This document shows positions 1 to 8,877 of a stretch of 64,000 bases of DNA, in pieces; the stretch's first letter is position 1; each line of letters starts with the position of its first letter. The translations under genes were made by a program, and so were the position numbers. The DNA comes from an uncultured Amylibacter sp. Its GTDB lineage: Bacteria > Pseudomonadota > Alphaproteobacteria > Rhodobacterales > Rhodobacteraceae. The notes below the pieces were generated by a model, which was not told the DNA's origin, searched no databases, and saw only the letters and a program-made list of their open reading frames with translations. The stretch is from positions 186,001-250,000 of the forward strand of contig CAJIZV010000004.1 in the NCBI GenBank assembly GCA_905181935.1. The letters run 5' to 3'.

Positions 1-431
1 GATTTTGCTCCATTTATAGCGTGTTCTAATTTTACATTATTTGGGAAAATATACTGATGATCCGCACTCAAAGAGCAACCAGACAAAGCTAACTCACCCA
101 AACCTGACTGGGCAGAAGTAAACATATCTTCACCTTCCATCCGTTGAAAGATTGGATAGAGAGTCTTTAGCCAACCAAAAAGCAAGGCATCTTGTCCCAC
201 AGGTACACCTCGAACCAAAGATTGAAATAAGTGGTGGTGAGTATTTATTAATCCTGGAGTTACAACACAGCCTTGTGCGTTAATTATATTATCAGCTGGA
301 CCCAAATCGTATCCTACCGCTACAATCTCACCATTAGAAATTAGAATACTTGCGCTCTTCATTTCTGAACGCTTAGAATTCATAGTAACAACGACATCTG
401 CATTTTTAATTAAAGTTGTTGTTTTTTTCAT
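1..431 (-). CDS. Amidohydrolase, 8-oxoguanine deaminase/AtzB-like (partial, N-terminal part)
   Basis: The first 143 codons of a gene that runs off the left edge. The protein begins MKKTTTLIKNADVVVTMN and has the N-terminal beta-sandwich strand pattern of cytosine-deaminase-like amidohydrolases. The metal-binding segment follows at about residue 70 (PGLINTHHHLFQSL). The next stretch (RGVPVGQDALLFGWL, then LYPIF) is typical of 8-oxoguanine deaminase and hydroxydechloroatrazine ethylaminohydrolase relatives, which hydrolytically remove an amino group from a purine or triazine ring. The catalytic C-terminal half is outside the window, so the substrate cannot be settled. The gene points the same way as the downstream sulfatase but no operon link is visible. 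Confidence 0.75.
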   Translation of the reverse strand, partial: MKKTTTLIKNADVVVTMNSKRSEMKSASILISNGEIVAVGYDLGPADNIINAQGCVVTPGLINTHHHLFQSLVRGVPVGQDALLFGWLKTLYPIFQRMEGEDMFTSAQSGLGELALSGCSLSADHQYIFPNNVKLEHAINGAK

Positions 432-548
432 GATAGGACTCCTAGTTTAATCAGCCCTATTTATACTGACAAAATAAATATAAAACTTCAACACTAAAGA
501 CATTAGCTTATGCGCCTATGAAAATATTATAGTTAAACTTAGTGCTAT

Positions 549-2222
549 TCATTTATCATCTGGAATATAATTTTGTTCTGACTTGCCAATGTATTTAGCT
601 ATCAAGTCTGGTTCTAAGTCTGCACCATCATAAACACCTAGTAATACTCCTCGACGCTGAGACAGGCCACGCATATTTTTAATATCATGTTCAGACTTTG
701 TCACTCTCTGTGACATCCTACGCGCCCAGCGCCCTAGCCGTTCATACATCATATCGATTATACCACTTGGATCACGCCCATCCTTACACAAATCATCAAG
801 TTCATTTGGGTCTTTAATTAAGTCAAACAGCATAGGGCGAAAACCACCTTCAGCATGCATCATTTTCCATTTCTTATCAGCAACCATGAACAGCCGGCAA
901 TCACACGGTTCCAACCCTAGCTTAGATCCAGCAGCAGTCATTGAGTAGTCATACTCACTTATTGCGAAGTCACGCCAATCATTAGGTGTCTTTCCATGCA
1001 AAAACGGCATAAGTGAATGCCCTTCAACTATATGTTTAGGTACTTCTCCACCTGCAGCTTCAATAAAAGTGGCAACACAATCGATACTCTCAACTAAATC
1101 ATCACAGATGAATCCACGTGTTGTGTCTGCTTTTTCACTTGGGTCATAAATGATCAGTGGAACCTTTGATGAGCAATCATGAAATAAATCTTTTTCGCCC
1201 ATAAAATGATCTCCTAGATAATCACCATGATCTGAGGTTAGAACAATCATCGTATCTTTCATACGATCTGTACTTTCTAGATATTTGAGCAATCGCCCAA
1301 GCTGATCATCACATTGCTTAATTAATGACATGTAAGCAGGAATAACCACGTCCCTTACTTCAGAAGTTTGGAATGCTTTTCCAATACGATTACTAGTAAA
1401 ACCTTCATATACTGGGTGTTGGTTTTTAAGTTCATTATCGTCACGGTTTAACGATTGAACATCATTAACACCATACATACTGTGATAGGGAGCCGGGACA
1501 ATATATGGCCAATGTGGCTTAATGTATGATACATGTGCCAACCAAGGCTCTTCACCTTGCTCATCAATAAAATCAATGGTGCGAGATGTTAACCAAGGGG
1601 TTTCACTATCCTCTTCTCGAACATTAGCTGGCATGTCTGCATTTTTCATTAGAAACCCACTTGCAATATCTCCATCACTTGAAAGTCCAGAGTTTGCATA
1701 ATCGTGCCAAGGATTTTCCCCAGAATACCCCTTATGTTTTAGGTATTCGTTATAAGGTGACCGCCTATCATCATAGAACCCATCTGGTCCTTCAGGAACC
1801 ATACCATCCTCTCTAATATAACTATCAAATCCACATTCAGAAACCCGCAGCCCTATTTCAGAAGTTTCTGACATACCCAATCGTTCCATGCCATCTTTAT
1901 CAGCACGCATATGTGTCTTGCCTATCAGATGGCATTGCATTCCAATTTTACGCAAGTGATCACCTAAGGTATGTTCTCCAACCCTCAAAGGATATCCATT
2001 CCATTGGGCTCCATGACTATGAGTGTAACGGCCAGTATAAAATGACATTCTTGAAGCACCACAAACAGGCGACTGCACATAACAGCGTGAGAAACGCACT
2101 CCCATTTCTGCAACCCTATCAAAGTTTGGCGTTTGTAAGGTTTTATGGCCAGCACACGATAGATAGTCATGGCGAAGTTGATCGTACATTATAAAAAGAA
2201 TATTTTTTACTTTACGAACCAT
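549..2222 (-). CDS. Sulfatase-family hydrolase (formylglycine-type)
   Basis: A 557-residue member of the alkaline phosphatase/sulfatase superfamily. Metal ligands are visible in FIMYDQLRHD (residues 10-19). The signature C-G-A-S-R (Cys54 to Arg58), followed by a TGR triplet, is the C-x-A-x-R motif whose Cys is oxidised to formylglycine. The second metal site is in LTSDHGDYLGDH in the C-terminal half. No signal peptide is seen, so it is probably cytoplasmic. Members cleave sulfate esters, choline sulfate or phosphonate monoesters, and the substrate here is not readable. I start at the ATG with GGAG 12 bases upstream; a GTG six codons earlier (2240) is possible but has no ribosome site. Confidence 0.82.
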   Translation of the reverse strand: MVRKVKNILFIMYDQLRHDYLSCAGHKTLQTPNFDRVAEMGVRFSRCYVQSPVCGASRMSFYTGRYTHSHGAQWNGYPLRVGEHTLGDHLRKIGMQCHLIGKTHMRADKDGMERLGMSETSEIGLRVSECGFDSYIREDGMVPEGPDGFYDDRRSPYNEYLKHKGYSGENPWHDYANSGLSSDGDIASGFLMKNADMPANVREEDSETPWLTSRTIDFIDEQGEEPWLAHVSYIKPHWPYIVPAPYHSMYGVNDVQSLNRDDNELKNQHPVYEGFTSNRIGKAFQTSEVRDVVIPAYMSLIKQCDDQLGRLLKYLESTDRMKDTMIVLTSDHGDYLGDHFMGEKDLFHDCSSKVPLIIYDPSEKADTTRGFICDDLVESIDCVATFIEAAGGEVPKHIVEGHSLMPFLHGKTPNDWRDFAISEYDYSMTAAGSKLGLEPCDCRLFMVADKKWKMMHAEGGFRPMLFDLIKDPNELDDLCKDGRDPSGIIDMMYERLGRWARRMSQRVTKSEHDIKNMRGLSQRRGVLLGVYDGADLEPDLIAKYIGKSEQNYIPDDK

Positions 2223-2306
2223 AACCAGTTGGGTCTCCACATGTAAAATTTAAAACACTAAAGCCCTGTTTGCTTACTTTTAATTTAAAACATACAGAAC
2301 AGTTAA

Positions 2307-2338
2307 CAAAAGGGCCCAAAAGTTGGAGGGCTTTAAAA
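2307..2338 (-). terminator. Possible terminator after ilvD
   Basis: Just past the ilvD stop, the minus strand has GCCC, a 10-base spacer, GGGC, then CC and a TTTT run. The stem is short and partly bulged. An AAAGCCCT copy at 2260-2267 also matches AGGGCTTT at 2327-2334, giving an alternative longer-range hairpin. A termination role is inferred from position. Confidence 0.35.
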
Positions 2339-2354
2339 CTTTATTTAGTTTGAC

Positions 2355-4196
2355 TTATGGCTCGCTTCGAACAGCGCCTTGAGAGGCATTAGTAACTAAA
2401 GAAGCATAAGCACGTAATGCTCTACTTACTTTACGTTTGCGCTCTTCTTCTGGTGCCCAAGCTCCTTCACCTTTAGCAATCATTTCAAGGCGACGCTCAT
2501 CTAGTTCAACATCAGATAATGCTATGTTAATAGTTCTGTTTGGAATATCGATTTCAATTATATCCCCTTCTTTAATTAAACCAATATTACCACCTTCAGC
2601 AGCTTCCGGAGAAACGTGCCCGATAGACAGACCAGATGTTCCGCCTGAAAAGCGGCCATCAGTAATTAAGGCACAAGCTTTACCTAATCGCATGGATTTT
2701 AAATATGAGGTAGGATATAACATTTCTTGCATACCCGGGCCACCTTTGGGACCTTCATATCGAATAATAATAACGTCCCCTGCTTTAATTTCTTTATTTA
2801 AAATACGATTCACAGCCGTATCTTGGCTTTCACAAACAACTGCGGGTCCACTAAACTTTAAAATGCTATCATCGACACCTGCAGTTTTTACGACACAGCC
2901 TTCTTGAGCAAGATTACCAAACAAGACAGCAAGACCACCATCTTTACTAAATGCATTATCTTCATTTCGAATGATCCCACCAACACGATCCAAATCTAAT
3001 TCATTATATTCGCGCGATTGGCTAAATGCTTCTATTGTTCTAACACCACCTGGTGCTGCCAAGAATAAATCATGAGCTGCTTTATTATTGGTTATAGCCA
3101 CGTCCCAATTAGCAATAGCTTGCCCCATTGTTGGTGTGTGAATTGTTGATACGGAAGTATCAAGCAAACCACAGCGGTCAAGTTCACCAAGTAAGGCAAA
3201 AACACCACCAGCACGATGGACATCTTCCATATGAACGTTTGCAATAGCTGGTGCTACTTTACATAAACACGGTGTAATTCGAGATAAGCGATCAATATCA
3301 TCAACGGTAAAGTCAACTTCAGCCTCACGGGCCATAGCTAAAAGATGTAAAATAGTATTGGTAGATCCACCCATGGTAATATCCATAGTCATGGCGTTTT
3401 CAAACGCAGCTTTTGTTGCAATACCACGTGCAGTAAGTCCAACTTCACCCCCTTCATAATGCCGTTTTGTAAGATCAACAATTAGCCTACCTGCTTCGCG
3501 AAACAATGCTTCACGTTTAGAATGTGTTGCCAATGTTGATCCGTTGCCGGGCAGTGCTAAACCCAAAGCTTCAGCAAGACAATTCATTGAGTTAGCAGTA
3601 AACATTCCTGAACATGATCCACATGTTGGGCATGCTGCTTCTTCAATTGCTTGGACATTAGCATCTGACATTTCAGGGTTTGCAGCTTCAATCATTGCAT
3701 CGACAAGATCAACTTTACGTAGCTCCCCATCGATATCAACTTTACCCGCTTCCATTGGACCGCCTGATACAAATACAACTGGGATATCTAATCGCAATGC
3801 AGCCATCATCATGCCGGGCGTAATTTTATCACAGTTAGAAATGCAAACCATAGCATCTGCACAATGGGCATTAACCATATATTCCACGCTGTCAGCAATA
3901 ATTTCTCGTGATGGCAATGAGTAAAGCATTCCATCGTGACCCATTGCAATACCATCGTCTACGGCAATAGTATTAAATTCTTTAGCAACACCACCAGCAG
4001 CATCAATTTCTCCTGCAACTAACTGACCCAAATCTTTTAGATGAACGTGACCTGGTACAAATTGCGTGAAAGAATTTACCACAGCTATAATTGGCTTGCC
4101 AAAATCTTCATCCTTCATGCCTGTGGCACGCCAAAGTCCACGTGCGCCCGCCATATTACGGCCATGTGTCGTTGTTCTAGAGCGATATGGGATCAT
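2355..4196 (-). CDS. ilvD: Dihydroxy-acid dehydratase
   Basis: Fe-S enzyme that dehydrates 2,3-dihydroxy-isovalerate and 2,3-dihydroxy-3-methylvalerate to the 2-keto acids of valine and isoleucine synthesis. The protein is 613 residues, the usual length of the E. coli-type enzyme. It opens [19 protein letters not shown] and has the cluster cysteines in [11 protein letters not shown] (about 118-128) and [15 protein letters not shown] (about 189 on). The conserved [13 protein letters not shown] segment lies near the C-terminus. I chose the ATG preceded by AGGTGA with a 5-6 base gap; that GGTG lies inside an upstream in-frame GTG (4205) that would add only three residues. It stands alone, divergent from gabD. 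Confidence 0.96.
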   Translation of the reverse strand: MIPYRSRTTTHGRNMAGARGLWRATGMKDEDFGKPIIAVVNSFTQFVPGHVHLKDLGQLVAGEIDAAGGVAKEFNTIAVDDGIAMGHDGMLYSLPSREIIADSVEYMVNAHCADAMVCISNCDKITPGMMMAALRLDIPVVFVSGGPMEAGKVDIDGELRKVDLVDAMIEAANPEMSDANVQAIEEAACPTCGSCSGMFTANSMNCLAEALGLALPGNGSTLATHSKREALFREAGRLIVDLTKRHYEGGEVGLTARGIATKAAFENAMTMDITMGGSTNTILHLLAMAREAEVDFTVDDIDRLSRITPCLCKVAPAIANVHMEDVHRAGGVFALLGELDRCGLLDTSVSTIHTPTMGQAIANWDVAITNNKAAHDLFLAAPGGVRTIEAFSQSREYNELDLDRVGGIIRNEDNAFSKDGGLAVLFGNLAQEGCVVKTAGVDDSILKFSGPAVVCESQDTAVNRILNKEIKAGDVIIIRYEGPKGGPGMQEMLYPTSYLKSMRLGKACALITDGRFSGGTSGLSIGHVSPEAAEGGNIGLIKEGDIIEIDIPNRTINIALSDVELDERRLEMIAKGEGAWAPEEERKRKVSRALRAYASLVTNASQGAVRSEP

Positions 4197-4403
4197 TGTT
4201 TTCACCTGTATAAAAGTTGCTGTAAAGGTTTTGCCAAAAATACAGCTGAAATGCTAGAAGATTCTAATATCTATTAAAATTATAGAATATTAAGTAAAAC
4301 TGAATTAAACTAATTGATATTAGCTACTAGTTGATATTGCACCTAATATTAAATTATGCCACTTAAATTTATCAAATTCTCACAACTCCTTTAGGATACT
4401 AAA

Positions 4404-5885
4404 ATGTTAAAAAAAACAGATCTTAAATCTCTTTTAAATGATCCAAGCCTTTTGGCAAACCAAGCATATATTGCTGGGGAGTGGGTAGATGCACCAAATG
4501 GAGAAACCTTTGATGTTCTAAATCCCGCAACTGGAGAAATCATTGCAAGCTTACCAGATTTAGATGTTAAAATGGCAAAGCTAGCCATAGATCAGGCCGC
4601 AATAGCACAAAAAAAGTGGGCAAAATATACCGGTAAAGAGCGGGCTGTTATCTTACGTGATATGTATAATTTAATGACATTAAATGCCAAGGACTTAGGC
4701 ATTATTTTAACTACAGAAATGGGCAAACCTTTAGCTGAAGGAATAGGCGAAATTGGCTATGCTGCAAGCTTTTTTGAATGGTTTGGTGAGGAAGCAAAGC
4801 GAATTTACGGTGAAACCATTCCCGGCCATATGCGTGACAAACGCATTACTGTTCTTAAAGAACCAGTGGGTGTTGTTACGTCAATAACTCCATGGAATTT
4901 TCCATCAGCGATGATAGCACGTAAGCTTGCTCCAGCACTTGCAGCAGGCTGTTCGTTTGTTGGTCGCCCAGCAAATCAAACTCCACTTTCAGCATTAGCT
5001 ATTGCAGTCATTGCAGAGCGCGCGGGACTACCTAAGGGACTTTTATCTATTTTAACGTCGTCAAAATCACGTGAAATCGGTATGGAATTTTGTACAAATT
5101 CCAAAGTTCGTAAATTGACTTTCACTGGCTCAACACCAGTGGGGCGTATTTTAATGCGTCAATGTTCTGACCAAATTATGAAGTTATCACTAGAGCTAGG
5201 TGGAAATGCACCATTCATAGTATTCGACGACGCTAACTTAGATGATGCAGTAGACGGTGCAATCGTTTCTAAATTCCGAAACAATGGTCAAACCTGCGTT
5301 TGCGCAAACCGCATTTATGTTCAATCTGGAGTATACGACGCTTTTGCTGAAAAACTTATTAAACGTGTCCAAGCAATGACAATTGGGAACGGAATAGACA
5401 CAGGTATAATGAACGGGCCATTAATCGACATGAGTGCTGTTGAAAAAGTTGAAGAACACATCACTGACGCAGTATCTAAAGGTGCAAAAGTTGAAATTGG
5501 TGGTGGTCGCCACGAGTTGGGCGGTACTTTCTTTGAGCCAACAGTTTTAACAGGTGTTACATCTGGCATGCTGGTTAACGATGAAGAAACATTTGGCCCA
5601 TTGGCACCATTGTTTAAATTTGAAACCGAAGAAGAAGTAGTCACAGCTGCAAACGATACAATCTATGGCTTAGCCTGTTATTTCTATGCTAATGATTTAA
5701 GCCGAGTAACACGGGTTCAAGAAGAGTTAGAATATGGAATTGTTGGCGTTAACACAGGCATAATTTCGACAGAAGTTGCTCCCTTTGGTGGCGTTAAACA
5801 ATCGGGCTTAGGGCGTGAGGGTTCTCATCATGGAATCCAAGATTATTTAGAAATGAAATATGTCTGCACGTCCATCAAGCAATAA
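4404..5885 (+). CDS. gabD: Succinate-semialdehyde dehydrogenase
   Basis: Oxidises succinate semialdehyde to succinate in GABA breakdown. The 493-residue protein follows E. coli GabD closely along its whole length. Visible features are the oxyanion Asn165 (TPWNFP), general base Glu264 (LELGGNAPF), nucleophile Cys298 with a second Cys300 (NGQTCVCANR), and the C-terminal APFGGVKQSGLGREGS. One oddity is that the cofactor-binding Lys of the usual V-x-K-P-A is Arg188 here (VGRPANQTP). This could alter the NAD/NADP preference, although Arg is a conservative change. The start has AGGA eight bases upstream. No gabT partner is adjacent. Confidence 0.93.
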   Translation: MLKKTDLKSLLNDPSLLANQAYIAGEWVDAPNGETFDVLNPATGEIIASLPDLDVKMAKLAIDQAAIAQKKWAKYTGKERAVILRDMYNLMTLNAKDLGIILTTEMGKPLAEGIGEIGYAASFFEWFGEEAKRIYGETIPGHMRDKRITVLKEPVGVVTSITPWNFPSAMIARKLAPALAAGCSFVGRPANQTPLSALAIAVIAERAGLPKGLLSILTSSKSREIGMEFCTNSKVRKLTFTGSTPVGRILMRQCSDQIMKLSLELGGNAPFIVFDDANLDDAVDGAIVSKFRNNGQTCVCANRIYVQSGVYDAFAEKLIKRVQAMTIGNGIDTGIMNGPLIDMSAVEKVEEHITDAVSKGAKVEIGGGRHELGGTFFEPTVLTGVTSGMLVNDEETFGPLAPLFKFETEEEVVTAANDTIYGLACYFYANDLSRVTRVQEELEYGIVGVNTGIISTEVAPFGGVKQSGLGREGSHHGIQDYLEMKYVCTSIKQ

Positions 5886-5942
5886 AACAATTGACCCTAT
5901 TTTTTACAAATCTAAGACCACATATAGGCTTATGATAAAGGC

Positions 5943-6044
5943 GCCACCCTCAGGGAGAAGTGGGTGGCACCTAGACCCAAAATTTCAGTTAAGAAATCAT
6001 ATTTGGGGACAAAGTCCTTGCCGGAAAGGGGAAAACCGACTTTG
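5943..6044. other. Multi-hairpin intergenic segment between convergent genes
   Basis: Three nested or consecutive inverted repeats sit between the convergent gabD and hsp20 ends. They are GCCACCC (5943-5949) with GGGTGGC (5962-5968); CCCAAA-ATTTC with GAAAT-TTTGGG (5976-6007); and CAAAGTC (6010-6016) with GACTTTG (6038-6044). None is followed by a clear T-run. The likeliest role is a bidirectional transcription stop or mRNA 3' stabiliser; a small RNA is possible. Confidence 0.4.
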
Positions 6045-6065
6045 GGCTATGTTTTCTTCAAAACC

Positions 6066-6551
6066 TTAAGCTTCAATTGCCCTAGATTCTGTTACTTTCT
6101 GCGTAGTCTTCCCATTAATCATGGATGCATTCGCAATTTCAATTTTGCGTGGCTTCAAGGCTTCAGGAACTTCCCGCACCAAATCGATGTGTAAAAGTCC
6201 TTCACTTGATTCTGCTCCAACAGGTCGAACATGATCAGCTAACTGGAAGCGCTTTTCAAACGCACGCTGCGCAATACCTCTATGTAAATAGGTAATTTGG
6301 TCATTTGCAATTTCTGCTTTTTTTGCAGCTATTACTAACTGGCCTTCACGCATTTCTACGTTCAATTCATCTTCGCTAAAGCCAGAAACAGCAACCGTAA
6401 TTCGGTATTTGTCTTCACCAGCTTTTTCAATGTTATATGGGGGATAAGTATTCGTTCCAGCATCCGCTGTCAGAGCTATATCTAGCATACTGGCTAAGCG
6501 GTCAAAACCTACTGTTGAACGGTATAGTGGTGTAAAATCATAGTTACGCAT
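6066..6551 (-). CDS. Small heat-shock protein, Hsp20/IbpA family
   Basis: A 161-residue ATP-independent holdase chaperone. It begins MRNYDFTPLYRSTVGFDRL, the hallmark of the IbpA-type class, and carries an alpha-crystallin domain from about residue 35 to 130 (PPYNIEKAGEDKYRITVAVSG, then a conserved GxL-type GLLHIDL). The open frame extends 25 codons upstream. However, the ATG at 6551 has AAGGA seven bases before it and gives the normal family N-terminus, so the extension is almost certainly the 5' leader. A promoter is visible at 6644-6673 and the ribosome site is locked in a hairpin, which suggests heat-controlled translation (see the leader entry). Confidence 0.93.
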   Translation of the reverse strand: MRNYDFTPLYRSTVGFDRLASMLDIALTADAGTNTYPPYNIEKAGEDKYRITVAVSGFSEDELNVEMREGQLVIAAKKAEIANDQITYLHRGIAQRAFEKRFQLADHVRPVGAESSEGLLHIDLVREVPEALKPRKIEIANASMINGKTTQKVTESRAIEA

Positions 6552-6554
6552 GTG

Positions 6555-6577
6555 CATATCCTTTTCTAAGCGATACG
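6555..6577 (-). promoter_or_regulatory. ROSE-like RNA thermometer hairpin of hsp20
   Basis: In the mRNA leader directly before the hsp20 start, CGTATC-G-CTT pairs with AAGGATATG across an AGAA loop, giving nine base pairs with one bulged G. The whole AAGGA ribosome site is in the stem. The upstream arm contains TCGCT, matching the U-(U/C)-G-C-U motif that faces the AGGA site in ROSE thermometers, including its characteristic unpaired G. The pairing is read directly; thermometer function is inferred from the known family in alphaproteobacterial small heat-shock genes. Confidence 0.72.
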
Positions 6578-6643
6578 TTTTTAAAGGCCTTCCATATGGA
6601 CAGACCCGGGTAGTTACGGACCCCATTTGAGCATCCGATAAAT

Positions 6644-6673
6644 ATTATAGCGTAAATTATTTCAGTTTGGCAA
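6644..6673 (-). promoter_or_regulatory. Promoter of hsp20
   Basis: On the minus strand TTGCCA (6673-6668) and TATAAT (6649-6644) are separated by 18 bases, a near-consensus housekeeping promoter. The predicted start near 6637 gives a leader of about 85 bases carrying the thermometer hairpin. I see no convincing heat-shock sigma factor match. Confidence 0.6.
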
Positions 6674-6731
6674 GTGATTTTGAAAATTTAATATTCACAT
6701 TAACTTTACCTAGATTTATTAATCCTATGAA

Positions 6732-7502
6732 TTAATTGTAGATAAAAGTGTTTAGCTTTTCCATTTGAACTGTACTTGAAACCTTTCTCAATTGATCCAG
6801 TAATTCGTTTAATGGTCCATCAAGAGACACGCCCAAAGACACATCCTCTCCATTCACTTTGGCCTTAGCAGACACTATTGAAGCAATCATAAGTTCGCCA
6901 TTTATTTCTGTAAAAATAGGCGCTCCAGATGCCCCAAAATCCACTACACAATTTGAAACAATAATTCTATTTTTAATAGTTAAAATTTTACATTTCTTTT
7001 TGATCAAAGGTGGTTCTAATTTTTTTTCTACATAGGAGATTATACTTATTTTTTGCCCAATAGCGGGGAATCTATTAAACAAAAAAGGGCGAATTCCATT
7101 AGCATTCATTGGGGTCAAGAGTTCTATTATTGCTATATCAGTCGACACAAGCTCATCGCTTACAGTGTGAGAGAATTTATAACTTTTATGTACAAAAATT
7201 TGATGCGCTTGGCCCAGAGCAGATGCCCCTTCATTTCCCCAGCCAGCTAAAAACTGAATCATATTTGGTGTATAAACTGTTCCATTAGACCTATTCACAA
7301 CACAGTGTGCAGCCGTTAGCACATGGCTATCTGAAATCAATACACCCGAACAAAGCCGATCAAGATCACCACCACTTACATTCAACCGCCCAATGCCTGA
7401 CCAGGCCACTGCTTGATCCACAGTCATTAACTTACGCGAAACAGTATCTGCGTATGCGTATGCGCCAAAAAAAATAGTAATAATTATACAAATAAATTTC
7501 AT
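6732..7502 (-). CDS. Secreted trypsin-like serine protease
   Basis: A 256-residue S1-family (chymotrypsin fold) protease with a Sec signal peptide (residues 1-18, cleavage after AYAYA). The catalytic triad is complete: His66 in TAAHC, Asp122 in TDIAII and Ser192 in FGASGAP. The Ser motif is GASGAP rather than the common GDSGGP, as in V8/glutamyl-endopeptidase-like bacterial members, so the specificity pocket is probably not trypsin's. Four cysteines (51, 67, 171, 185) could form two disulfides, consistent with a periplasmic or extracellular location. The start has AAAGGG six bases upstream. It is a single gene with no protease inhibitor or secretion partner adjacent. Confidence 0.85.
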   Translation of the reverse strand: MKFICIIITIFFGAYAYADTVSRKLMTVDQAVAWSGIGRLNVSGGDLDRLCSGVLISDSHVLTAAHCVVNRSNGTVYTPNMIQFLAGWGNEGASALGQAHQIFVHKSYKFSHTVSDELVSTDIAIIELLTPMNANGIRPFLFNRFPAIGQKISIISYVEKKLEPPLIKKKCKILTIKNRIIVSNCVVDFGASGAPIFTEINGELMIASIVSAKAKVNGEDVSLGVSLDGPLNELLDQLRKVSSTVQMEKLNTFIYN

Positions 7503-7575
7503 CGATTACCCTTTAAAGTAATCTAGCGTGCTATTTAGGTACAGTACAAATAGAAATATCGATAATTTTATGTAA

Positions 7576-8877
7576 TTATTTTGCCGCAATAACATCCAAT
7601 GACATTTTTGCAGGCTTTGGCCCACCTGTAGCCCAATCTAAAAGTTCGGCCGTATGTAAAACAGGTACTCCAATAGCTGATCCAATTTGCATCATACAGC
7701 CAATGTTACCAGCACTAATTACATCTGGAGTAAGTGCACCTAAGGTTTTAACTTTACGATCTTTAAGCTGCTTTGAAATTTTTGGCTGCATTAAATTATA
7801 AGTACCCGCAGAGCCACAACAAAGATGGCTGTCTTTGGGTTCCATTACTGTGAAGCCTGCATCTTTCAAAAGAGTTTTAGGATATGTTTTGATTTGTTGA
7901 CCGTGTTGCAAAGAACACGCTGCATGATACGCAACGCGTAAATCTGGCACAGATGGATTTTTCAAACCAAGCTCTATCATTACTTCTGATATATCCTTCG
8001 CTAAGGCTCCAATAGTTTTAGCATCCTCTTCTAAAACATCACCTTCAAACATGTGGCCATAATCTTTTACTGTCGTTCCACAACCACTAGTATTAATTAC
8101 GATAGCATCTAGTCCATCATTGTTTATTTCAGCCATCCAAGCTTTAATATTTTTTGCAGCTGAGGCATGGCTTTGTTTAGCTTTACCCATATGGTGCGTT
8201 AGTGCACCACAACATCCAGCTCCTTGAGCAACAACAACTTCGCATCCATGGCGTCGAAGTAATCTAATAGTTGCGTCATTAATATCAGTGTCCAAAGCTT
8301 TTTGTGCGCATCCCGTCATTAAAGCTACGCGCTTTATCCGAGTGCCTTCAGCCAGAAAAACTTGAGGCTTATCGTTTAAGCTAGGCACAGGTAATTTTTT
8401 AGGTGCAAAATCAACCATATTTCGAATCTTTGAAGGCATAATAGGTGCCAAAGGTTTTACCAATTGTGCTGACTTCATGGCAAAGCGAAAGCGGCGGTCA
8501 TAGGGCAAAATTTGTGCCAAAGTTGCTCTCATTATACGATCGAAAAGTGGCCGCTTATAATTATCCTCTATGTATTCTCGCGCATGATCAACCAAATGCA
8601 TGTAATTTACACCAGATGGACATGTCGTCATACATGCCAGACATGAAAGGCAGCGATCCACGTGTTTAACTACTTTTTTATCTGGTATACGTTGATTTTC
8701 CAACATATCTTTAATCAGATAAATACGGCCCCGAGGGCTGTCTAGCTCATCACCTAAAACTTGATAAGTCGGGCATGTTGCAGTGCAAAAACCACAATGC
8801 ACACAATTGCGTAAAACTGCATTAGATCGTGCAATTTTTGGATCATCTAATTGTGCGTCAGTAAAGTTGGTTTGCAT
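7576..8877 (-). CDS. glcF: Glycolate oxidase iron-sulfur subunit
   Basis: Electron-transfer subunit of the GlcDEF glycolate oxidase, passing electrons from the flavin subunits toward the quinone pool at the membrane. The 433-residue protein has two 4Fe-4S ferredoxin motifs (Cys25/28/31/35 and Cys76/79/82/86). Two CCG domains follow, with GCCGALTHHMGK and HLCCGSAGTYN. The start codon overlaps the glcE stop by one base (TAATG), so translation is coupled. It is the last gene of glcDEF. Confidence 0.95.
   Translation of the reverse strand: MQTNFTDAQLDDPKIARSNAVLRNCVHCGFCTATCPTYQVLGDELDSPRGRIYLIKDMLENQRIPDKKVVKHVDRCLSCLACMTTCPSGVNYMHLVDHAREYIEDNYKRPLFDRIMRATLAQILPYDRRFRFAMKSAQLVKPLAPIMPSKIRNMVDFAPKKLPVPSLNDKPQVFLAEGTRIKRVALMTGCAQKALDTDINDATIRLLRRHGCEVVVAQGAGCCGALTHHMGKAKQSHASAAKNIKAWMAEINNDGLDAIVINTSGCGTTVKDYGHMFEGDVLEEDAKTIGALAKDISEVMIELGLKNPSVPDLRVAYHAACSLQHGQQIKTYPKTLLKDAGFTVMEPKDSHLCCGSAGTYNLMQPKISKQLKDRKVKTLGALTPDVISAGNIGCMMQIGSAIGVPVLHTAELLDWATGGPKPAKMSLDVIAAK

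Noticed and set aside
2260..2334. AAAGCCCT...AGGGCTTT pair, possibly a miniature mobile element related to the IS end at 22068
   Set aside because: Only about 14 bases are shared with the IS scrap and no target duplication is visible; hairpins of this kind also serve as terminators here (41931-41965).
2437..2907. 156-codon frame on the plus strand inside ilvD
   Set aside because: Antisense shadow of a fully conserved ilvD; its translation is low-complexity and matches no family. The same applies to the other long frames opposite gabD, glcD, tctA, pheT, cobJ and dgcN.
5860..6194. Two overlapping short frames after gabD
   Set aside because: They overlap the gabD end and the hsp20 coding end in other frames and run through the hairpin cluster; no ribosome site.
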